Both the position numbers and the translations under genes were made by a program. The notes beneath the pieces were generated by a model. It did not search any database. It had not been told where the DNA came from and saw only the letters and a list, made by a program, of their open reading frames with translations. From an uncultured bacterium (GTDB taxonomy: Bacteria > Gemmatimonadota > Gemmatimonadetes > Longimicrobiales > RSA9), in contig CALBZE010000001.1 of the NCBI GenBank assembly GCA_937889645.1, positions 1 to 60,433 of the forward strand: DNA of 60,433 nucleotides. The letters are read 5' to 3'. Positions 8,999 to 17,586 of the stretch are shown here, one piece after another (positions within the stretch are counted from its first letter, which is position 1; the number at the start of each line of letters is the position of its first letter).

Positions 8999-10300
8999 AT
9001 GTTGAAGCGTAGGAACCTCCTTCGGAGCGTCGCGCGGTTGGCCGTTGCGGCCGCGATCTCCCTTGCCATGCCGGCGGCGCTGCATGCGCAATCGGGCTCG
9101 AACGGCCGCAACGCGCCCGAGCATCTCGACAAGCCGTACGTCATCGTCATCTCGTTCGACGGCTTCCGGTACGACTACCTGGACCGGTACGACGCGCCGA
9201 ACTTCGAGCGTCTCGCTCGCCGTGGCGTGCGGGCCGATGGACTGATCCCCGTCTTCCCGTCGAAGACGTTCCCGAACCACTACTCGATCGCCACGGGGAT
9301 GTACACGGACAAGCACGGGCTGGTGGACAACACCTTCTACGCGCCCGAGTTCGACGCGGTATTCCGGCTGTCCGACCGGTCGGCCGTCTCGGACGGGCGC
9401 TGGTACGGCGGCGAGCCGATCTGGGTCACGGCCGAGACGCAGGGGATGGTGACGGCGGCGTTCTTCTTCGTCGGCACCGAGGCGGAGATCCGGGGCGTGC
9501 GGCCGAGCGAGTACCGGATTTACGACGGCAGTGTGTCCATGAATACTCGGGTCGATCAGGCGCTCGAGTGGCTGAGGCGCCCGGCGGAGGAGCGGCCGCA
9601 TCTGATCATGCTCTACTTCTCCGCCGTCGATGGCGCCGGCCACGAGTTCGGGCCCGATGCACCCGAGGTCGAGCGCGCCGTCGCCCAGGTCGACAGGGCG
9701 CTCGGCCGGCTGCTCGACGGGCTCGACACCCTGGAGATCGGTGACGACGTCTACGTCATCGCCGTCTCGGACCACGGGATGGAGGCGGTCAGCACCGACC
9801 GCACGGAATACATCGAGGATGTGGTCGCGCTCGATGGGATCCGGGTCGTCGGCGGCGGGCCGTACTTGACGCTCTGGGTCGAAGGCGATTCCGCGCGCGT
9901 CCGGGAGGTCGAGGCCGCGCTGAACGCGGGGCTGCGCCACGCCCGCGCCTACCGCCGGGACGCGATGCCCGAACGCTGGCGTTACGCGGGCAGCCCGCGC
10001 GTCGGCGACATCATGGTCCTGGCCGAGCCGGGCCACCAGGTCGCGGGCTCGCGGCGCAATCCCCCGCGCAGCGGCGGCGCGCACGGGTACGACCCGGCCA
10101 CTGCGCCGAACATGCAGGGGATCTTCCTGGCCGCCGGCCCGGCGATCCGGCCGGGTGTGCGGATCCCGGCGTTCGAGAACGTGCACGTCTACCCGCTGAT
10201 CGCGCACCTGCTCGGCCTGCGTCCGAACCCGGAGATCGACGGGCGCCTCGAGGTCCTCGAGCCGATCCTGCAGACGGTGGCGGCGGCCGGTTCCAATTGA
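8999..10300 (+). CDS. Exported nucleotide pyrophosphatase/phosphodiesterase (NPP family)
   Basis: 433 residues of the alkaline-phosphatase superfamily. A twin-basic signal peptide ends in LHAQ. The metal-binding aspartate is in VISFDGFRYDY, and nucleophile T90 is in FPSKTFPNHYS. The second metal-site groups are DGAGHEFGP and SDHGM, and a C-terminal GAHGYDP supplies the last histidine. Such enzymes cleave phosphodiester or pyrophosphate bonds of nucleotides and related compounds in the periplasm or outside the cell. The patatin gene begins four bases after its stop, so they are probably co-transcribed. Confidence 0.92.
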   Translation: MLKRRNLLRSVARLAVAAAISLAMPAALHAQSGSNGRNAPEHLDKPYVIVISFDGFRYDYLDRYDAPNFERLARRGVRADGLIPVFPSKTFPNHYSIATGMYTDKHGLVDNTFYAPEFDAVFRLSDRSAVSDGRWYGGEPIWVTAETQGMVTAAFFFVGTEAEIRGVRPSEYRIYDGSVSMNTRVDQALEWLRRPAEERPHLIMLYFSAVDGAGHEFGPDAPEVERAVAQVDRALGRLLDGLDTLEIGDDVYVIAVSDHGMEAVSTDRTEYIEDVVALDGIRVVGGGPYLTLWVEGDSARVREVEAALNAGLRHARAYRRDAMPERWRYAGSPRVGDIMVLAEPGHQVAGSRRNPPRSGGAHGYDPATAPNMQGIFLAAGPAIRPGVRIPAFENVHVYPLIAHLLGLRPNPEIDGRLEVLEPILQTVAAAGSN

Positions 10301-10304
10301 GGGG

Positions 10305-11462
10305 ATGCCCGGGAACGAACTCGCCCTCGTGCTCAGCGGCGGCGGCGCCCGCGCCGCCTACCAGGCGGGACTCCTCAAGGGGATCGCGGAACGGTTCCCG
10401 GAGCTCGAGATCCCAATCCTGACCGGCGTCTCGGCCGGCGCGATCAACGCGCTGTACCTGGCCGCGCAAGTAGGATCGTTCGCCGCGGCGGCCGACGGGC
10501 TGGTACGTCACTGGGGCGGGCTTTCGCCCGAACAGGTCTTCCGCGTCGACGTCGGGTCGCTCGGGAAGAACGTCATCCGCTGGGGCGCCCGCCTGGTCTC
10601 CGGCGGCGTGCGCGGCGCGCCGCAGGTCCGTGGCCTCGTCGACACCGCGCCGCTGCGGGCGTTCCTGCGGCAGGTCCTCGGCGTCCGCGACGAGCCGGTC
10701 CCGGGAATCGAGCGAAACCTCGAGCGGGGCCGGCTCAAGGCCGTCGCGCTCATCACGACGAGCTACACGACCGGCCAGACGATCGTGTGGGTCCAGGGGC
10801 GCGACATCCGGCTCTGGGAACGGCCGAACCGACGCAGCCGTCAGGCGCGGCTCACCATCGAGCACGCGATGGCGTCGTCCGCGCTCCCGTTCTTCTTCCC
10901 GGCGATCCGGATCGGCGAGGAGTGGTTCGGCGACGGCGGGATCCGGCTCACCGCGCCGCTCTCCCCGGCGCTGCACCTCGGCGCTTCGCGGATCCTCGCG
11001 GTGTCGACGCGCTACGCCCGCTCGACCGCCGAGGCGGACCGGCCGAGCATCGTGGGATACCCGCCGCCCGCCCAGGTGGCCGGCGTCCTCCTCAACGCCA
11101 TTTTCCTCGACCTGATCGATCAGGACGCGCTCCGCCTCGAGCGAATGAACCGTCTGCTCCGAAGGCTCCCCGAGGAAGAGCGGGACGGGCTGCGGATCGT
11201 CGACCTGATGGTACTCCGTCCGTCGCGGGACCTGGGCCGCCTGGCCCGCGAGTACGAGCCGCGGCTCCCGGGCGCGTTCCGCTTCATGACCCGCGGCCTC
11301 GGCACCCGCGAGACCGAGAGCGCCGACGCGCTCAGCCTCATCATGTTCCAGGAAGACTACCTCGGCCGGCTGATCGAGATCGGCTACGAGGACGCGCTCG
11401 CACGGGCGGACGAGATCGGCGCGTTTCTCGCCGGTGAGCGGCTCGCGCCCGCCACGACCTGA
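10305..11462 (+). CDS. Patatin-like phospholipase
   Basis: 385 residues with all patatin signatures: oxyanion loop GGGARAAYQAG at the N-terminus, nucleophile elbow GVSAGAIN (about residues 45-52), and catalytic Asp in WFGDGGIR. There is no signal peptide, so it is probably cytoplasmic or membrane associated. It should be a serine-aspartate lipid acyl hydrolase. It sits between the NPP phosphodiesterase and an MscS channel in a tight three-gene run, with gaps of 4 and 8 bases. Confidence 0.92.
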   Translation: MPGNELALVLSGGGARAAYQAGLLKGIAERFPELEIPILTGVSAGAINALYLAAQVGSFAAAADGLVRHWGGLSPEQVFRVDVGSLGKNVIRWGARLVSGGVRGAPQVRGLVDTAPLRAFLRQVLGVRDEPVPGIERNLERGRLKAVALITTSYTTGQTIVWVQGRDIRLWERPNRRSRQARLTIEHAMASSALPFFFPAIRIGEEWFGDGGIRLTAPLSPALHLGASRILAVSTRYARSTAEADRPSIVGYPPPAQVAGVLLNAIFLDLIDQDALRLERMNRLLRRLPEEERDGLRIVDLMVLRPSRDLGRLAREYEPRLPGAFRFMTRGLGTRETESADALSLIMFQEDYLGRLIEIGYEDALARADEIGAFLAGERLAPATT

Positions 11463-11470
11463 GTCGACGA

Positions 11471-12559
11471 ATGACCGTGCTCGACCTGATCTACTACGGC
11501 AACACGATCCGCGCCTGGATCATCGCGATCCTCGTCGCGGGGGTCTGCTTCACCGCCTTCGAAGTCGTGAAGGGCGCGTTGCTGCGCCGCCACACGCGGT
11601 TCGGCGGCGCCGTCGCGGAGGGCGCGGACGAGGCGTTCCGCGCCATGGCCTCGCGCACCCGCGCGTGGTGGCTCCTCGTCTTCGCCGCGTACATCGGCTC
11701 GCGCCTCCTCTTCTTCCCCAGCTACGTCGAGGAGAAGATCCGCGCCGTCGTCATCATCGCCATCGCCGTCCAGGGAGCGCTGTGGACGGTGGCGGTGCTG
11801 GACGTGCTGCAGCGCCGGAGCGTCGACCGACGCCTTGCCGAGGACCCGTCGACCGTGACGATGGTCCGGTTCCTCGGCTTCGCCGGCCGCGTCCTCGCCT
11901 GGGCCTTCTTCGTCCTGCTCGCGCTCTCCAACCTGGGGGTCAACGTCACGCCCGTTCTCACCGGACTCGGGATCGGCGGGATCGCGGTGGCGCTCGCGGT
12001 GCAGAACATCCTGGGCGATCTCTTCGCCTCCCTGTCGATCGTGCTCGACCGGCCGTTCGTCGTGGGCGAGACGATCGAGGTTGGCGGCCTGGCCGGCGCC
12101 GTCGAACGCGTGGGTCTCAAGACGACGCGGCTGCGGGGCGGGGACGGCGAGCAGATCGTCTTCTCGAACGCCGACCTGCTCAAGAGCCGGATCCGGAACC
12201 TGGGCCGGGCGCGCGGGAGGCGGGTCTTCTTCGGGGTCGGCGTCGCGGCGCGGACGCCGCACGAGAAGGTAGCGCGGGTCCCGGAGATGGTGCGGGAGAT
12301 CGTCGAGTCACAGGCAGGCGCGCGTTTCGTGCGGGCCCAGCTGCGCCGCATTGGCGCCGCCGCCTTCGACTTCGAGGTCGTCTACGACGTCTTCGGCGCG
12401 GACGCCGAGGCGCTGGAGATCCAGCAGGATGTCCAGCTCGCGCTGGTGCGACGCTTCGAGGAAGCGGAGATCGCCTTCGCGGACACGACCCACCCGCTCC
12501 GCGTAGTGCCGATCGGGGAGCCGGCCGGCGACCTCGAGCTCTTCGACGGGACGGATTGA
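11471..12559 (+). CDS. MscS-family mechanosensitive channel
   Basis: 362 residues. Four N-terminal membrane helices are followed by the pore helix and beta domain: GLGIGGIAVALAVQNILGD is the Gly/Ala-packed TM3, and the cytoplasmic beta domain continues with DRPFVVGETIEV and the FSNADLLKSRIRN motif. The C-terminal alpha/beta domain is complete. It should release osmolytes on hypo-osmotic shock. It is the third gene of the NPP-patatin run. Confidence 0.93.
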   Translation: MTVLDLIYYGNTIRAWIIAILVAGVCFTAFEVVKGALLRRHTRFGGAVAEGADEAFRAMASRTRAWWLLVFAAYIGSRLLFFPSYVEEKIRAVVIIAIAVQGALWTVAVLDVLQRRSVDRRLAEDPSTVTMVRFLGFAGRVLAWAFFVLLALSNLGVNVTPVLTGLGIGGIAVALAVQNILGDLFASLSIVLDRPFVVGETIEVGGLAGAVERVGLKTTRLRGGDGEQIVFSNADLLKSRIRNLGRARGRRVFFGVGVAARTPHEKVARVPEMVREIVESQAGARFVRAQLRRIGAAAFDFEVVYDVFGADAEALEIQQDVQLALVRRFEEAEIAFADTTHPLRVVPIGEPAGDLELFDGTD

Positions 12560-12595
12560 GGGCGGGTTGAGGGCGGGCCGCGGGCCGGCAGCCCG

Positions 12596-13810
12596 TCACC
12601 GCCGCGGCCGGCCGGGCGGGAGCTTGCGGTCCCAGTCGAGGGCGTCGTAGCGACGCAGGATCTCGAGCGCGCGGTCGAGCGGGAGCGCTTCGACCGTCCC
12701 GCGGTGGCCGGTCACCGTCGTCGCCCGGAAGAGCGAGTTGTAGATCGCTTCCTCCGTCGCCTCCGCCACCGCCTGGAAGAGCGACGTCATCGCGTCGTTG
12801 GGCAGGTCCTCGATCGGGCGCGGCGCCGTACCGGGCCGCCGCCGGACGGATTCCGCCGTCGAGAACGCGATGACGTAGTCGCCGGAGCCGTTGGTCATAC
12901 TCGAGCCGGTGCGCGCGAGGCCGACCAGCGCCCGGCTCGCCAGGCGCTCCAGGTTGCGTGCGCCCAGCGGCGCGTCCGTTGCGACCACGATCATGATGCT
13001 GCCGTCGGGCGAGAAACCGCTCGCGTCGGCGTCGCTGCGGGACGCCCCCGTCGTCGTCGCCTCGACCGTCGCCTGGAACGCGTACCGGCCCAGCTCCCGG
13101 CCGACCGGCGCGCCGTTTATCGTGAGCACGCCGCCGTAATTGGTCTGCACGAGGACGCCCACCGTGTAGCCGCCCAGCGAGGATGGGAGGCGCCTCGAGC
13201 TGGTCCCGATCCCGCCCTTCCAGCCGAAGGCGATCGTCCCCGTGCCCGCGCCCACGGAGCCCTCCTCGACCGGCCCCGTCGTCGCGCTCTCCAGCGCCCG
13301 GACCACGTGCTCCGCCGAGATCGGTCGACGACGGATATCGTTCAAGAACCCGTCGTTCGTCTCGCCGACGACCGGGTTGATCGAGCCGACGTTCTCCATC
13401 CCGGGGCGCGACAGCATCCACTCCACCATCGCGTCCGCCGCACGCCACACGCACAGCGTGCACGTGAGCAGGATCGGCGTCTCCAGCTCGCCCAGCTCGC
13501 GGAGCTGGGTCACGCCGAGCAGCTTCCCGAAGCCGTTCCCCACGAACAGCGCCGCGGGCACGCGCTCCAGGAACGGATTGCCGTCGTGCGGCAGGATCGC
13601 CGTCACGCCCGTCCGCACGCCGTCCCCCTCGATCACCGTCGCATGCCCGACCGCCACGCCCGCCACGTCCGTGATCGCGTTCAGCGGGCCCGTCGGCAGG
13701 ATCCCCACGACCACGCCGGCGTCCCGCGCCCGCGGTCGCTCTTGCGTCTGGCTCATGAGCGGCGCCGTCCAGATCAGGAACAATCCCAGGGTGAGCAGCA
13801 GTCTCAGCAT
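12596..13810 (-). CDS. P1-family peptidase (DmpA-like aminopeptidase)
   Basis: 404 residues of the self-cleaving DmpA/P1 family, N-terminal nucleophile hydrolases that remove N-terminal residues from peptides. A signal peptide (MLRLLLTLGLFLIW) predicts export. Family motifs are TDVAGVAVGHATV, VGETNDGFLND and GTGTIAFGWKGGIGTSSR. The expected autocleavage and nucleophile site is the Gly-Ser in TNGSGDYVIAFST. The ATG has GGAG about ten bases upstream. An open frame extends much further upstream but is Arg-rich and unlike the family. It converges with the MscS gene. Confidence 0.92.
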   Translation of the reverse strand: MLRLLLTLGLFLIWTAPLMSQTQERPRARDAGVVVGILPTGPLNAITDVAGVAVGHATVIEGDGVRTGVTAILPHDGNPFLERVPAALFVGNGFGKLLGVTQLRELGELETPILLTCTLCVWRAADAMVEWMLSRPGMENVGSINPVVGETNDGFLNDIRRRPISAEHVVRALESATTGPVEEGSVGAGTGTIAFGWKGGIGTSSRRLPSSLGGYTVGVLVQTNYGGVLTINGAPVGRELGRYAFQATVEATTTGASRSDADASGFSPDGSIMIVVATDAPLGARNLERLASRALVGLARTGSSMTNGSGDYVIAFSTAESVRRRPGTAPRPIEDLPNDAMTSLFQAVAEATEEAIYNSLFRATTVTGHRGTVEALPLDRALEILRRYDALDWDRKLPPGRPRR

Positions 13811-13960
13811 CGCAACGCGACTCCGCTTGGGGCAACAAGCCTTGCCGCCGCATCTTGCCCCGGCGGCCCCGCGTGCGCAAGGTACGGGTGCGTATCCGTT
13901 GTCATGTGACGATAGGGTCGCGCGTTCGACCGCAAAGCGCTCCAAACGGGAAGGTAGTCG

Positions 13961-14716
13961 ATGATCGGAAGGCAATCGCGCGTGCGTCGCGTGTTCCCGT
14001 GGTTCGCCGTCGTGGCCCTGGCCGCGTGCGTCGACACCACGGACCCGGGCTCGGAGAACGTCTGCTGGCTGGATTTCGTGAAGCTGGACGGGATCACGTA
14101 CCTCGGCATCGATCTCACGGCGGGTCGCGACCTGAAGGAGAGCGATCTGGACGAACAGATCGGGACGGTCGAGTTCATGCTGTCCGGCAACGTCAACGAC
14201 CGGAACTACGAGCCGAAGGATGGCGACGCGGCGTTCCTCGAGCCGGGCACGCCGGTCCATCGGGTGAAGGGGTACGAGGCGTGGTTCCGGGTCGCGGCGA
14301 AGACGGAGGACCGGATCTACCTGTACGAAGCCGATTACAACCCGGACGCGGTCCGTGGTTCGGACATTTTCGACCTGGAGGGTGCGGTCGACTCGATCGC
14401 GGTATACGCGTCCGGGGTGCCGACCTACCGGCTAGGCGTGATCCGAGATCCGGCCGTGATCGCGTCGATGGTGAAGATGGTGTCGGACGCCGAGCTGAAG
14501 GAGCCGGAGCCGGTGAATCCGGGCCATTACTTCGTAGTGTTCCACCTGAAGGACGGAACGACGACCGTGCGGCCGTTCTGGCCGTCGGCGGGTCGCCTGG
14601 GCGGCCGGGCCGTGGTGCCGCAGGCGTTCGGCGACGCGATCTTGGAAGCCATCGGGAAGGGCACGCCAGAACCGAACATCAGACTGCGTTCGATCGGCCG
14701 AATCTGCAGCGCGTAA
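13961..14716 (+). CDS. Lipoprotein of unknown function
   Basis: 251 residues. The signal peptide ends in the lipobox ALAAC, so it is a predicted lipoprotein. The remainder is a mixed globular domain rich in Asp, Lys and Tyr, with many short strands (LDGITYLGID, DRIYLYEADY, HYFVVFHLKDG) and few cysteines. I recognise no family and no catalytic motif. It stands alone on the plus strand, followed by a GC-rich hairpin before the convergent glpBC-like genes. Confidence 0.75.
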   Translation: MIGRQSRVRRVFPWFAVVALAACVDTTDPGSENVCWLDFVKLDGITYLGIDLTAGRDLKESDLDEQIGTVEFMLSGNVNDRNYEPKDGDAAFLEPGTPVHRVKGYEAWFRVAAKTEDRIYLYEADYNPDAVRGSDIFDLEGAVDSIAVYASGVPTYRLGVIRDPAVIASMVKMVSDAELKEPEPVNPGHYFVVFHLKDGTTTVRPFWPSAGRLGGRAVVPQAFGDAILEAIGKGTPEPNIRLRSIGRICSA

Positions 14717-14721
14717 CGGTG

Positions 14722-14755
14722 GGGCCGGGCGAGCCGGAGCGCTCCCCGGCCCTTT
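14722..14755 (+). terminator. Intrinsic terminator hairpin after the lipoprotein gene
   Basis: GGGCCGGG pairs with CCCGGCCC, extended across one bulged C by GAGC pairing with GCTC, with a short TTT after the stem. It lies five bases past the lipoprotein stop, between convergent genes. The short U tract makes it weaker than the cox terminators. Confidence 0.6.
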
Positions 14756-14759
14756 CGCA

Positions 14760-15173
14760 TCACGGGTTGCGGCCGAGGGAGGCGAGCGCGGCGAGGCGCG
14801 GGATCGGGACCTCCATCGGGCAGGCGAGCACGCAATCGCCGCAGTAGGTGCAGACGGGCGCGTCGAGCAGGTGGGCGCGGTCGATCGAGCGGGACGGCCC
14901 GACGACGAAGGTCCACGCCTCCTCCCATGCGCTCGTGGGCGCCTCGCGCAGCACCGGGCAGGCCAGGGTGCACACCCCGCAGCTCACGCATGCCATGAAG
15001 GAGGGGTACGCTTCCCGGACATCGGCGGGGAGCGGCGCGAACCCTTCGGGTCCGACGGTGTCGAGGAAACGCCGGGCGTCGCGTCCGCGGCGGAGCGGGC
15101 GGAGCGGCAGCCGCGCGCAGTGGAGCGCGAAGTGCCACGCCAGGTTCAGCCAGGCGACGACGCGGCGCATCAT
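14760..15173 (-). CDS. Two-cluster 4Fe-4S protein, minimal GlpC-like subunit
   Basis: 137 residues. Two ferredoxin motifs have spacing CxxCxxCxxxCP: C62/C65/C68/C72 and C108/C111/C114/C118. The ATG overlaps the stop of the upstream glpB gene (ATGA), so both should be made together, and this would be the iron-sulfur subunit of an anaerobic-type glycerol-3-phosphate dehydrogenase. E. coli GlpC is about three times longer and carries two CCG domains after the clusters. These are absent here, so how electrons reach quinone is unclear. The N-terminal 50 residues are basic and partly amphipathic and could touch the membrane. Confidence 0.75.
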   Translation of the reverse strand: MMRRVVAWLNLAWHFALHCARLPLRPLRRGRDARRFLDTVGPEGFAPLPADVREAYPSFMACVSCGVCTLACPVLREAPTSAWEEAWTFVVGPSRSIDRAHLLDAPVCTYCGDCVLACPMEVPIPRLAALASLGRNP

Positions 15174-16399
15174 GCGTCCTCCGCTGCGAGCTCGCCGGCG
15201 CGCCAGCCGTCGGCCGCGGCGTGCCCGAGACCCGGCGCCGCGGCGTCCACGCCGGCGCGGACGCTGCCGGCCACCCGGACGTTCTCGTAGACGACGTCGC
15301 CGCGCCGGTCGACCGGGCGGCCCGCGTCGTCCGTGCGCACGCCGGCCCGCAGCAACGGTTGCTCGGCCGCGTGGTCGGGATGGGTTAGGGCGAGGGGGTC
15401 CGCCTCGTCGAACATGGCGCCGAGGTATTCGATCCAGACGGGGCAGCCCAGCGCCGGCTCGAGGAGTCGGTCGTCGGCGCGGATCCCCCCGGCGAGGTAT
15501 TTGCCGGTCGCCAGCACGAAGCTGCGGGCGGCGATCTGGACCGACTCGACGGGGGGCGGGCCTGCCACCGCTTCGGCTGCCGCGCCGCTCGCGGGTGCCG
15601 GCCTCACCCACACCGCGCTCACGCGCCGCGCTTCCATCGCCCGATCCACGACACGCCCCGGCAGTACGGTCACTCCGGCCTCGTCGAGTGCCGTGGCGAG
15701 CGCGCGCTCGAGGCGCCACCCCGGCAGCGACGGCGGTGCCCCGAGCGCCTCGCCCACAGGCACGCCCGCCGCGGCCTCGAGTGCCGCGCGCACGTCGTCG
15801 ACCCGTTCCACTCCGAGGACGGCGGGGAGCACCGCGCGCGCGGCGCTCGCCCGACGGACCGCGTCGGCGAGGGCTTCCGCGAGCCGGGCCGGCTCGCGCT
15901 CCAGATACGCCGCCAGCGAAGCGGGCGACCATCCGCCGCGGGGGACCGGTCCGGCCTCGAGCGTGGCGGCGCCGGCCGGCCCGGCCCCACGGGCGCCCCA
16001 GGCGCGGGCGAGCGCCCGGGCGGGGAAGCCCGCGAGCCCGACGATCCCGCAGACGAGTGCGTCCTCGATCGGCGCGGCCGCCCGCTGCGAGGGGGCGGCG
16101 AGGTCGTGAGCGTCGAGTCGGCCGGCGGGGTGGGGTAATGGCGCGGGCGCGGGCGCGAAGGGCAGGCCGGCGCGGGCCAGCGCCGCGCCGAGCCGGTCGG
16201 GGAGCGGGCCCGTCCAGCCGCCGGCGGACAGCGCGGTCGCGCCCGGCGCGGCCCGGACGAGCCCGACCCTGCGTCCGGCCGCGGACGCGGCCAGGGCGGC
16301 CGCGCAACCTGCGATCCCGCCGCCCACGACGAGTACGTCGAAGTGCAGTTCCACGATGCGCACGATAGCCGGAACACTGCCCGGGGGCAACGCGTACAC
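15170..16399 (-). CDS. glpB: Anaerobic glycerol-3-phosphate dehydrogenase subunit B
   Basis: About 395-409 residues of GlpB type. An N-terminal FAD/Rossmann motif (VLVVGGGIAGCAAA) comes first. FVLATGKYLAGGI sits in the position of the GlpB ATGSFFSGGL signature, and a C-terminal NVRVAGSVRAGVDAAAPGLGHA matches the end of E. coli GlpB. The coordinates use a GTG at 16399; in-frame GTGs at 16363 and 16354, directly before HFDVLVVGGG, are also possible and none has a clear ribosome site. It overlaps the ferredoxin gene by four bases. The GlpA-like catalytic subunit is not adjacent but about 18 kb away at 34947-36647. Confidence 0.8.
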   Translation of the reverse strand: MYALPPGSVPAIVRIVELHFDVLVVGGGIAGCAAALAASAAGRRVGLVRAAPGATALSAGGWTGPLPDRLGAALARAGLPFAPAPAPLPHPAGRLDAHDLAAPSQRAAAPIEDALVCGIVGLAGFPARALARAWGARGAGPAGAATLEAGPVPRGGWSPASLAAYLEREPARLAEALADAVRRASAARAVLPAVLGVERVDDVRAALEAAAGVPVGEALGAPPSLPGWRLERALATALDEAGVTVLPGRVVDRAMEARRVSAVWVRPAPASGAAAEAVAGPPPVESVQIAARSFVLATGKYLAGGIRADDRLLEPALGCPVWIEYLGAMFDEADPLALTHPDHAAEQPLLRAGVRTDDAGRPVDRRGDVVYENVRVAGSVRAGVDAAAPGLGHAAADGWRAGELAAEDA

Positions 16400-16534
16400 G
16401 AGGCCGCGCGATAGGACTGGCCCGCGCGGCCTTCACAGGCCATATTACGTGTATTTGCGAACTTGAGCCGACCCCGGCCACGCGACGCTGCGTGCCGGGC
16501 GCGGTCCGACCACCAACCTCCACGGGAGTGGAAG

Positions 16535-17515
16535 ATGCCCGTGCAAACGATTGCCGGGGCGGATAGCGCGGTCGATCGGCAGACCGTGCGCCGTCGCTTT
16601 GCCCGGCTCGCCGCCTTCTCTGCGGTATATACCTATCTGCTCATCGTCTTCGGCGGGATCGTCCGCATCACCGGCTCCGGGCTCGGTTGCGGCGACGACT
16701 GGCCGCTCTGCAACGGACAGCTGCTCCCGCCGCCCGACCTGGCGACGTGGATCGAATGGACGCACCGGCTGCTCGCGGCCGGCCTGGCCATCCCGATCGT
16801 GCTCGTCGCGGTCCAGGCGGTCCGGCACCGCAACGGCGCGCTGGGCGGGCCGAAGGGCGCGGCCGCCCCCGCGTTCGTCGCCCTCGCGCTCCTCGCCGTG
16901 CAGGTCATCCTCGGCGCGGTCACGGTCAAGTTCGATCTGCCGGCGGGCGTCACCGCTTCGCACTTCGTGAACGCGCTGCTCATGCTCGGCGCGCTCGTCC
17001 TGGCCGCGGTCCGCGCCGGCGCGACCGACGTCGTCGACGAATCCGGCAGCGCGAAGCGGTGGGCGCGCGCGGCCGGCGTCGCGGCGATCCTCGGCCTGCT
17101 GACCGTCAGCTTCGGCGCCCTCACCGCCAACGTCGGCCTCGTAGGCGCGCAGACCGCGCCGAGCCCGACCGCCTGGGCCTGCTCGGGCTTCCCGCTCTGC
17201 AACGGCAAGCTCTTCCCGGCCGGCGGCTCCTTCGTCCACATCCACTGGACGCACCGGATGCTGGCGTACCTGCTCTTCTTCCACGTGATCGGTGCGGCGA
17301 TCGTCGCCGTGCGGCGCGGCGCGCCCGCGGCGATCCGTCGCGCAGCGCTCTGGAGCATGGCGCTCGTCATCGCTCAGGTCGTCGTCGCCGCGGGGCTCAT
17401 CCACATGCGGCTCCCCGCCGGGATGCGTATCCTGCACCTGATCGTCGGCGCCGCGTTATGGATGGCGCTCACGGTCTGGTGGGCACGAGCCACCGCCGTC
17501 GCGAAGAGAGCTTGA
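16535..17515 (+). CDS. ctaA: Heme A synthase
   Basis: 326 residues, eight membrane helices, COX15/CtaA family. It converts heme O to heme A for the caa3 oxidase encoded just downstream. Signatures are the first-loop RITGSGLGCGDDWPLCNG with its cysteine pair, EWTHRLLA and the second-half WTHRMLAYL with the heme-ligand histidines, and a matching second-half SGFPLCNG. The ATG follows GGGAGTGGAAG. It is divergent from glpB, and only 71 bases separate it from coxB. Confidence 0.93.
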   Translation: MPVQTIAGADSAVDRQTVRRRFARLAAFSAVYTYLLIVFGGIVRITGSGLGCGDDWPLCNGQLLPPPDLATWIEWTHRLLAAGLAIPIVLVAVQAVRHRNGALGGPKGAAAPAFVALALLAVQVILGAVTVKFDLPAGVTASHFVNALLMLGALVLAAVRAGATDVVDESGSAKRWARAAGVAAILGLLTVSFGALTANVGLVGAQTAPSPTAWACSGFPLCNGKLFPAGGSFVHIHWTHRMLAYLLFFHVIGAAIVAVRRGAPAAIRRAALWSMALVIAQVVVAAGLIHMRLPAGMRILHLIVGAALWMALTVWWARATAVAKRA

Positions 17516-17540
17516 CCTGACGGGGCTCGCGGTTTAAAGT
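17512..17540 (+). promoter_or_regulatory. Possible promoter for the cox genes
   Basis: TTGACC at 17512-17517 and TAAAGT at 17535-17540 are spaced by 17 bases, a fair sigma70-type match overlapping the end of ctaA. It could give the oxidase genes transcription independent of ctaA. Prediction from sequence only. Confidence 0.4.
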
Positions 17541-17586
17541 GTCGCCCCGACAATCCCGGCGCACGTGTAGGTTCAGCGAGGAGTGA

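Noticed and set aside
12704..13909. Long Arg/His-rich open frame on the plus strand
   Set aside because: It is the opposite-strand shadow of the P1 peptidase, with no domain and biased composition; the same applies to many other Arg-rich frames in the window.
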